A stretch of 57,903 nucleotides of DNA from Verrucomicrobiota bacterium. GTDB lineage: Bacteria; Verrucomicrobiota; Verrucomicrobiia; Palsa-1439. The stretch lies in the NCBI GenBank assembly GCA_016871575.1, contig VHCW01000020.1, positions 1 through 57,903 of the forward strand. Direction: 5' to 3'. Made by a program: the position numbers and the translations under genes. Position 1 is the stretch's first letter. Each line of letters opens with the position of its first letter. This document shows, piece after piece, positions 52,790-57,903 of this stretch. Below the pieces are notes generated by a model. The model saw only the letters and a program-made list of their open reading frames with translations, had not been told where the DNA came from and did no database searches.

Positions 52790-52863
52790 GCGGGCGTAGC
52801 ATAGTGGTAATGCGCCAGCCTTCCAAGCTGGTGAGGTGGGTTCGATTCCCATCGCCCGCTCCA
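52790..52863 (+). tRNA. tRNA-Gly (anticodon TCC)
   Basis: Acceptor GCGGGCG/CGCCCGC, D-arm AGCATAGTGGTAATGC, anticodon stem CCAGC/GCTGG with loop CTTCCAA (anticodon TCC), T-loop GTTCGATTC, discriminator T and encoded CCA. 74 nt. Reads GGA codons. Confidence 0.96.
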
Positions 52864-53113
52864 GTTGCCGTTCCAACCAAGGAATTATCCCCCGAACAAC
52901 CTCTCTTCCGTCTCCCGTCATCATTTCCTGAAAGCTGTCGCCACAACCTGTGACACCATCAACACCCAGCGAAGCCGCGTGCCGGACGTGTGAGTTGATC
53001 TGGGCCGGCGCCATCGGCGCGCAGCCGGACGGCCAGAAGAATACGTTTCACAATCGCTGGGATAGCTGCCGGGCTTCCACCTTCGAGCACGTGCGCCGAT
53101 GTGGACGGAAACG
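52864..53113. other. Gene-free stretch between tRNA-Gly and REP copy B
   Basis: No convincing gene. The minus strand has a short open stretch (NVFFWPSGCAPMAPAQ, then HVRHAASLGVDGV) that reads like a piece of a protein, perhaps a gene remnant, but I could not assign a family. The tRNA and its flanks account for the other ORFs here. Confidence 0.4.
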
Positions 53114-53182
53114 AAAAGTACTCCTCACGCTCCGCGTGAGGCAAGTCCGCGCCGCCATCACGCGGAGCGTGATGACTACTTT
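53114..53182. repeat. REP/BIME-like two-hairpin element, 69 bp (copy B, inverted)
   Basis: The reverse complement of the element at 46095-46163: the same two hairpins, the same ends, the same total length; only about 15 central bases differ. Lies 39 bp downstream of the FAD oxidoreductase stop. Confidence 0.88.
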
Positions 53183-53220
53183 ATTCGACCGGGGTCAGAC
53201 GGAGAGCACGCAGATTGATC

Positions 53221-55563
53221 TTACTGGCGATACACCCGGATCTCGCAGATCCCCAATGAGACGTCGCGCTCAGTGACCAGACGGATGGCATCGGCGGGCG
53301 CAGTCTTGACCTTGAGCACGTGCCGCCGTGTTTGTTGTGCCGGGACTGCTGCGATCTCTTGCCACGCTCCGTTGTGGTGAATCTCAAGCTTGCACTCGAC
53401 GCTCTCCTTCTCGAAGGTCAGGTGAACCTCTCCGATGGGCGATGACTCGGTGAACGAAAGACGGAGCCAATGCGGCGGCCGCTGCGACGGAGATGGCGAC
53501 CAGGCATTGCGATTCTTTCCGACGACACGATTCCATCCGTTGACGGCATTGGCAGGTTCGCCTCCTTCGACGAAGCTGGAAGCGGTGACGGTGGATTTGC
53601 GAGCCAGGTCGAGAGAATCGTTGCCTTGCACGCCGGGAATGTAGCAACCATCCTTGAGGAGTTGCTGCTGCAACTCGGCAAGGTGCTTTTCATAAACGCC
53701 ACGGGGACTGCTCTTGTACTTGGAGGCGATTGCCGCCGCCGTGCCGGCAGCTTGGCCCGTGGCGCACATTGGGCGCATGACCCGCGTCCCAGCAAAGGCG
53801 AGTTGGGTCGCGGAGTGACAGCGCCCCGCCATGAAGAGGTTGCGGATGTTCTTCGAGTAGAGCGTGCGATACGGGATGCAGGTCCGCCGGCCATGATAAA
53901 CGTGAATGGCGTCAATGCCGCGTACCCAGAAGCCTTCGGGATGATGGAGATCAATTCCCCAATCGCTAAAGGCAATCGCATCGGCGGTCGGCGTGGGATC
54001 ATCGAAGTTGTGCTGCGTCATCACATAGTCCCCGACGAGCCGACGGCTCTCGCGCACGCCGGGCACGTAATTGAGCCAGACCATTTCACGGGAGCGGTTC
54101 TGTTCGCGAGTCTCGGGATTGTGGTTCTTCGCATAATTCCACAAACCGAGGCAGACCCGAAACAGTTCGTCGCGAATCCTCTCGGCGTCATCAATGGTGT
54201 TGGCGATGCCGCCGTACTCGACCCACCAGACGCCTGCCGCGGCGCCATTCCCGTGATTGCCGGGGTGGCGGCCTTTGCCGCGGGAAGGCACATCGAAGTT
54301 CGGAGGACGCACGGGGCTTTTCAGCCGCGTGTGCGAACCCAGTTCCTCGAAATCGGATGCTTTGGTCCACTGGTAGGCCCACGGTGGACAGTTGAAATCC
54401 ACGGGTTGCTGGTGAGTACGGAACGAGGCGTTGTTGAGGGAATTGCCCTGCGTCAGCATCCGGGCGGTCTCCGGCGCCATGGATTCGTTGAACTGGCTTC
54501 TGGCTTCCTGCCCCATCATGTACTCGGCCCCGGCGTAGTAGCCGATCCAGGCGTGACCGGTGCAGTCAACGAACAACGGCGCTTTGAAGCGATACCGCTG
54601 GCCGGTCTTCACATGCACCGCCAACACCGCATCAATCGTCTCCTTGTCTTTCATCTCCACGCCCGTGGCGCGGGTGTTGAGAAAGAGCCGGAGATTCTTC
54701 TCGGCCTGAACGACCCGGTCCATGCGGGACTGATCCGCGGCGCCGCCTTGTGCCCCGAACAACTCCTCCGTGATACCGGTCACGTTGATCCTATCCGGCG
54801 GCGAACCAATGTAGCCCATTGGGGGAATCTTGATTTCGGAGGAAGCGTTGCCGCCGACGACTGGCCGATCCTGAATCAACGCGACCTTGAGTCCGAGCCG
54901 CGCCGCCGCAATAGACGCGCCCATCCCGGCAGGGCCGCCGCCCACAACAACCAGATCGAAGTCATCCATCCGCTCTGGCTTCGCACTGATGCCACTATAC
55001 CGCAGACGTTGCCGACCAAGTTCCTGCAAATTGTTGGACGGCTTGAAATTCTCCTGAGCCAGCACAACCGCGTCGCAACGTCCCCACCACCCCGTCAGGT
55101 CGTGCAATCGCACGTCAACCGTTCCCGCCTGTAGCTCAAACATGCCGCCGTCAATCCATTGCCACTTGTCGTCTTTGGCTTTGCCAAAGGTGGTCGCCGA
55201 CGCCTTGCCGTTGACGAGGACCCGAAACAGCCCAGGCGAGTGTTCTGGAAGCCAGTCACGGCAACGAACCCACAAGCGGTACGCGCCGGAGGCCTGTACT
55301 GCCGCACGCGTGGCCGCATCGTCAACCGGTTTCCCGCACCCGGTCGCCAGGAGTTGAACCGATCCCATCGTGTCAACAAACTGGGTATCGGTTGACCAGC
55401 CCCCCGCTTGGCTGAACCGCTCTGCCTCAAGCCAGATGACGCGCGGCTGATTGGACTTTGGCTCGGAGGGGTTTGCTGGCAGGAAACCGGACTTTGTGGA
55501 TTCGGCGGCGTTCAGCGCGCCCAGCGTCACGAGCAACATGGCGGTGAGGAGAAAGCGTTTCAT
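53221..55563 (-). CDS. Exported FAD-dependent oxidoreductase with carbohydrate-binding-like domains
   Basis: A 780-residue exported protein (signal peptide MKRFLLTAMLLVTLGALNA). Residues about 25-185 are a beta-sandwich resembling a carbohydrate-binding module (VIWLEAERFSQAGGW). From about 200 the FAD_oxidored domain begins with LVVVGGGPAGMGASIAAA and VVGGNASSEIKIPP; it ends near AGRCHSATQLAFAGTRVMRP. The last 140 residues form a discoidin-like domain (NAVNGWNRVVG, PHWLRLSFTE, ICEIRVYRQ). Such proteins are common in PVC glycan-degrading gene sets; the substrate is unknown. Start 55563 is fixed by the promoter 7 nt upstream and the signal peptide. Confidence 0.85.
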   Translation of the reverse strand: MKRFLLTAMLLVTLGALNAAESTKSGFLPANPSEPKSNQPRVIWLEAERFSQAGGWSTDTQFVDTMGSVQLLATGCGKPVDDAATRAAVQASGAYRLWVRCRDWLPEHSPGLFRVLVNGKASATTFGKAKDDKWQWIDGGMFELQAGTVDVRLHDLTGWWGRCDAVVLAQENFKPSNNLQELGRQRLRYSGISAKPERMDDFDLVVVGGGPAGMGASIAAARLGLKVALIQDRPVVGGNASSEIKIPPMGYIGSPPDRINVTGITEELFGAQGGAADQSRMDRVVQAEKNLRLFLNTRATGVEMKDKETIDAVLAVHVKTGQRYRFKAPLFVDCTGHAWIGYYAGAEYMMGQEARSQFNESMAPETARMLTQGNSLNNASFRTHQQPVDFNCPPWAYQWTKASDFEELGSHTRLKSPVRPPNFDVPSRGKGRHPGNHGNGAAAGVWWVEYGGIANTIDDAERIRDELFRVCLGLWNYAKNHNPETREQNRSREMVWLNYVPGVRESRRLVGDYVMTQHNFDDPTPTADAIAFSDWGIDLHHPEGFWVRGIDAIHVYHGRRTCIPYRTLYSKNIRNLFMAGRCHSATQLAFAGTRVMRPMCATGQAAGTAAAIASKYKSSPRGVYEKHLAELQQQLLKDGCYIPGVQGNDSLDLARKSTVTASSFVEGGEPANAVNGWNRVVGKNRNAWSPSPSQRPPHWLRLSFTESSPIGEVHLTFEKESVECKLEIHHNGAWQEIAAVPAQQTRRHVLKVKTAPADAIRLVTERDVSLGICEIRVYRQ

Positions 55564-55570
55564 GGCCGCT

Positions 55571-55599
55571 ATGATAGCCGACTTGCTGCCGAGTTTCAA
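55571..55599 (-). promoter_or_regulatory. Promoter of the FAD oxidoreductase gene, leaderless
   Basis: Minus strand TTGAAA (55599-55594), 17 nt, TATCAT (55576-55571), 7 nt to ATG 55563. This is the clearest case of the leaderless arrangement in the window. Confidence 0.72.
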
Positions 55600-55626
55600 T
55601 CTTCGGAACGTTCAGCAGACTGGATA

Positions 55627-56755
55627 GCCACGAAGAACGCGAAGACGAAGTTGTAGGCCGCGTGACCTCACGCGGCGGGGAAAACCGGGGCGCGGACAGC
55701 GAAGGGTGAAACCACGGAAGACACAGAATACACGGAAGGAAATTCACCACGAAGGACACGAAGAACGCGAAGACGAAGTTGTAGGCCGCGTGACCTCACG
55801 CGGCGGGGAAAACCGGGGCGCGGACAGCGAAGGTGAAACCACGGAATACACAGAATACACAGAAGGAAATTCACCACGAAGGACACGAAGAACGCGAAGG
55901 CGAAGTTGTAGGCCGCGTGAACTCACGCGGCGGGGAAAACCGGGGCGCGGACAGCGAAGGGTGAAACCACGGAAGACACAGAATACACGGAAGGAAATTC
56001 ACCACGAAGGACACGAAGAACGCGAAGAGGAAGTTGTAGGCCGCGTGACCTCACGCGGCGGGGAAAACCGGGGCGCGGACAGCGAAGGCGAAACCACGGA
56101 ATACACAGAATACACAGAAGGAAATTCACCACGAAGGACACGAAGAACGCGAAGATGAAGTTGTAGGCCGCGTGAACTCACGCGGCGGGGAAAACCGGGG
56201 CGCGGACAGCGAAGGCGAAACCACGGAAGACACAGAATACACGGAAGGAAATTCACCACGAAGGACACGAAGAACGCGAAGGCGAAGTTGTAGGCCGCGT
56301 GACCTCACGCGGCGGGGAAAACCGGGGCGCGGACAGCGAAGGCGAAACCACGGAAGACACAGAATACACAGAAGGAAATTCACCACGAAGGACACGAAGA
56401 ACGCGAAGGCGAAGTTGTAGGCCGCGTGACCTCACGCGGCGGGGAAAACCGGGGCGCGGACAGCGAAGGCGAAACCACGGAAGACACAGAATACACAGAA
56501 GGAAATTCACCACGAAGGACACGAAGAACGCGAAGGCGAAGTTGTAGGCCGCGTGACCTCACGCGGCGGGGAAAACCGGGGCGCGGACAGCGAAGGTGAA
56601 ACCACGGAATACACAGAATACACGGAAGGAAATTCACCACGAAGGACACGAAGAATGCGAAGAGGAAGTTGTAGGCCGCGTGACCTCACGCGGCGGGGAA
56701 AACCGGGGCGCGGACAGCGAAGGGGTGAAACCACGGAAGACACAGAATACACGGA
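55627..56755. repeat. 127-bp tandem repeat array, nine copies
   Basis: The hairpin core GTTGTAGGCCGCGTGA starts at 55650, 55778, 55905, 56033, 56160, 56287, 56414, 56541 and 56668, intervals of 127-128 bp. Each unit holds CACGAAGGACACGAAGAACG, then the hairpin CCGCGTGA-cc-TCACGCGG, a GGGGCGCGGACAGCGAAGG spacer, and CCACGGAA-type words ending CACAGAATACAC. Units differ by only a few bases. 127 is not a multiple of 3, so the ORFs across it are artefacts. No spacer variation, so not a CRISPR. Confidence 0.95.
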
Positions 56756-56995
56756 TTGGATGGCCGCAATAACGCGCAAAGCCGAGTCCGCAAACGCCGC
56801 GGGGTCAGGGCGGCAAAAGCGCAAAGGTTCCGGTGCTGACCACTGACTACTTTCTCCGGTCCTCACACAGCTCTGGCCGCTTGACAATGCCGGCGGAGTT
56901 TCTAGTCTGTTGTCCGCGGAGCGGAATGGGGCGGCAAGCTGATCGGTTTGCCGCGACATGTGTGAAACGGATGACAACATAAGGAGATAATGACC

Positions 56996-57442
56996 ATGGC
57001 AAAACTAAAGGTTGCAGGCAAACTGACAGGAAGAGCAAAGAAGAAACCGATGCGCTTCGAGACAGTAGAGGCTGAGGCATTCGTTCTGGTTACGGCCGAG
57101 GGAGAGAAGCGGGCCGAGTTGTCCTTCTCGAAGACGGGCGAGCCTCAGTTGATCTTCTGGGGCGGAAAAGATAAGTGCCGCATGGAACTCTCACTGTTCA
57201 AGGACGAGGAAAATCGTCACTTACCCAACATTGTTCTTTACGATGAGCATAAACAAAAGCGTGTCTCCATGTGCGTATACCACTACTCAACGCCGGAGGC
57301 TCGCGTGACCCTATCCGACGGGCACTCCCATGGCGGGACACTCCAGATGACTTTTCCCGAAGTCGGCGCGCCGGAGATTCTAGGTAAGGACAGTCATGGG
57401 GCTACTACAATTCGCATCCCAAGGAAGAACGGGAAAGGCTAA
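56996..57442 (+). CDS. Unknown protein with repeated beta-strand motifs
   Basis: A 148-residue protein, no family recognised with certainty. After a basic N-terminus (KLKVAGKLTGRAKKK) it repeats a pattern of about 25 residues: a strand, Arg, another strand ending in a Gly/Asp turn (KRAELSFSKTGEPQLIFWGG, CRMELSLFKD, NIVLYDEHKQKRVSMCV, ARVTLSDGHSHGG). Similar repeats in PVC proteins suggest a small beta-solenoid or beta-sandwich. Start 56996 is preferred: AAGGAG (56981-56986) lies 9 nt upstream, whereas ATG 56990 would leave only 3 nt. No signal peptide. Confidence 0.7.
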   Translation: MAKLKVAGKLTGRAKKKPMRFETVEAEAFVLVTAEGEKRAELSFSKTGEPQLIFWGGKDKCRMELSLFKDEENRHLPNIVLYDEHKQKRVSMCVYHYSTPEARVTLSDGHSHGGTLQMTFPEVGAPEILGKDSHGATTIRIPRKNGKG

Positions 57443-57488
57443 GAGCACATCTGTTTCCTGCTGCTGAAAACATTTCGCCCCGACGTGG

Positions 57489-57510
57489 CGCGAGCCTGCT
57501 CGCGGTTTTC
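57489..57510 (+). terminator. Probable terminator after the beta-repeat gene
   Basis: CGCGAGC-ct-GCTCGCG hairpin followed by GTTTTC, 46 bp after the stop. An outer inverted repeat CTGAAAAC/GTTTTCAG surrounds it. The remaining bases to 57757 hold no gene. Confidence 0.55.
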
Positions 57511-57657
57511 AGTTTAATGGGATGAACAGCGAAGGCGCGAAGAGAATGGTGTCCTTGGCGTCTTGTTCGGCAGCGGTCTCCTTCGTCTGACCGTGAGGTT
57601 TCCGCATCCCGTAAGCGACCTTCGGTCGAAAGCATATTATTCCGGTTACAAACAATT

Positions 57658-57698
57658 CGCCCCGAACACGCAGCAGGCGCGTTCGGGGCGGCTGTTTT
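57658..57698. terminator. Bidirectional terminator-like hairpin
   Basis: A 14-bp stem with one mismatch (57658-57671 and 57677-57690) and loop AGCAG, followed on the plus strand by GCTGTTTT. It lies between two convergent genes and could serve both. Confidence 0.7.
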
Positions 57699-57757
57699 CT
57701 CTCCAAAGCCTATCTCTTATCTACCATCTACCATCTCCCACCTGCTTCTTCCTTTCC

Positions 57758-57903
57758 CTACGGCACCATCTTCCAGGCGACGTCGCTCCACGGGCCTTCG
57801 TCGTTGGCGCCAATCGCCTTGACGCGGACCCACAGTTTCTGGCCGCTGGTCAACCCGGCCAACGTGCATTTCGACCGGGTGGGATTCGCCTTGTCCGTCC
57901 AGT
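57758..57903 (-). CDS. C-terminus of a fibronectin type III domain protein (partial)
   Basis: Minus-strand frame open from the right edge to TAG at 57760-57758. The visible 47 or so residues read WTDKANPTRSKCTLAGL, then TSGQKLWVRVKAIGAND and EGPWSDVAWKMVP, the last strands of an FN3 domain (the L-x-x-G-x-x-Y/W-x-x-R-V-x-A pattern). The upstream part of the gene lies beyond the window. FN3 proteins of this type are often small exported or surface proteins in Verrucomicrobia. Confidence 0.75.
   Translation of the reverse strand, partial: WTDKANPTRSKCTLAGLTSGQKLWVRVKAIGANDEGPWSDVAWKMVP

Noticed and set aside
52766-53014. Minus-strand ORF containing MGIEPTSPAWKAG
   Set aside because: Again a spurious translation of a tRNA (tRNA-Gly) on the reverse strand.
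53470-55134. 554-residue ORF opposite the FAD oxidoreductase
   Set aside because: Antisense shadow with no family features.
55627-56755. Possible CRISPR array
   Set aside because: Units are full-length tandem copies without unique spacers, the unit is far too long and no cas genes are present.
55668-56980. Series of 60-157-residue ORFs in the 127-bp array (repeating YTEGNSPRRTRR or VLRGEFPSVYSV)
   Set aside because: The unit length is not a multiple of three, there is no start signal, and the same peptides appear on both strands; they are repeat artefacts.
57509-57706. 65-residue minus-strand ORF between the beta-repeat gene and the FN3 gene
   Set aside because: It is made largely of the terminator hairpins and has no start signal or family features.

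Overview
The window reads as a piece of chromosome from a high-GC, Gram-negative member of the PVC group, most likely Verrucomicrobiota (Pedosphaera/Limisphaerales-like). The assignment is an inference from gene content: paired DUF1501 and DUF1549/DUF1553 proteins, an exported PPC-domain protein, Tat-exported Gfo/Idh-type oxidoreductase and amidohydrolase, NHL-repeat, neutral-ceramidase-like and sulfatase-like proteins, and abundant short hairpin repeats. I see no prophage, CRISPR array, insertion sequence, rRNA operon or biosynthetic gene cluster. No database search was possible, so family names rest on motif recognition.

Layout. 1-14.7 kb is mostly housekeeping: a TrmA/RumA-type RNA methyltransferase, RecD2 helicase, FHA protein, HemB, a lone receiver protein, an exported phosphoesterase, XseA, ferritin, GlnRS, a zeta-toxin-like kinase coupled to a small basic protein, and a fused LplT-PlsC-Aas protein. 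14.6-24.8 kb is one minus-strand operon for exported proteins: a DUF1549/DUF1553 protein with about 1,070 residues of Ala-rich repeated coiled coil, a DUF1501 protein, a PPC protein with a zinc ribbon, and a pectate-lyase-like protein. 25-32.9 kb holds two probable rRNA/ribosome-assembly methyltransferases (METTL25-like and Rsm22/METTL17-like), ProRS, a short secretin-domain protein, and an NrpR-type regulator divergent from gdhA. 33-39.6 kb is a tRNA-Pro and two divergent envelope glycolipid/polysaccharide gene sets (glycosyltransferases, LpxL-type acyltransferase, methyltransferase, ExoD). 39.7-46 kb is a metabolic set (ZIP transporter, BKACE, hexapeptide acyltransferase, DUF4019-YhfC-like membrane protein, amidohydrolase, ABM monooxygenase, Gfo/Idh oxidoreductase). 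46-48.3 kb is decayed and repeat-rich: a REP pair, a frameshifted membrane ORF, a 21-bp minisatellite, a sulfatase C-terminal scrap and an internally deleted ceramidase-like gene. 48.3-57.9 kb has an NHL protein, SDR, a conserved unknown, MscS channel, tRNA-Gly, FAD oxidoreductase, a nine-copy 127-bp tandem array, a beta-repeat unknown and the end of a fibronectin-III protein.

Three window-wide themes stand out. First, many genes have a sigma70-like promoter whose -10 box ends only 5-11 nt before the start codon, with no Shine-Dalgarno sequence, which implies leaderless mRNAs. Other genes (ferritin, gdhA, DUF1501, MscS, ABM, Gfo/Idh) have clear Shine-Dalgarno sites. Second, three dispersed elements of exactly 69 bp share a two-hairpin architecture, and half of one of them recurs inside the 127-bp array. 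Third, genes are tightly packed, with ATGA/GTGA start-stop overlaps and convergent 3' overlaps.
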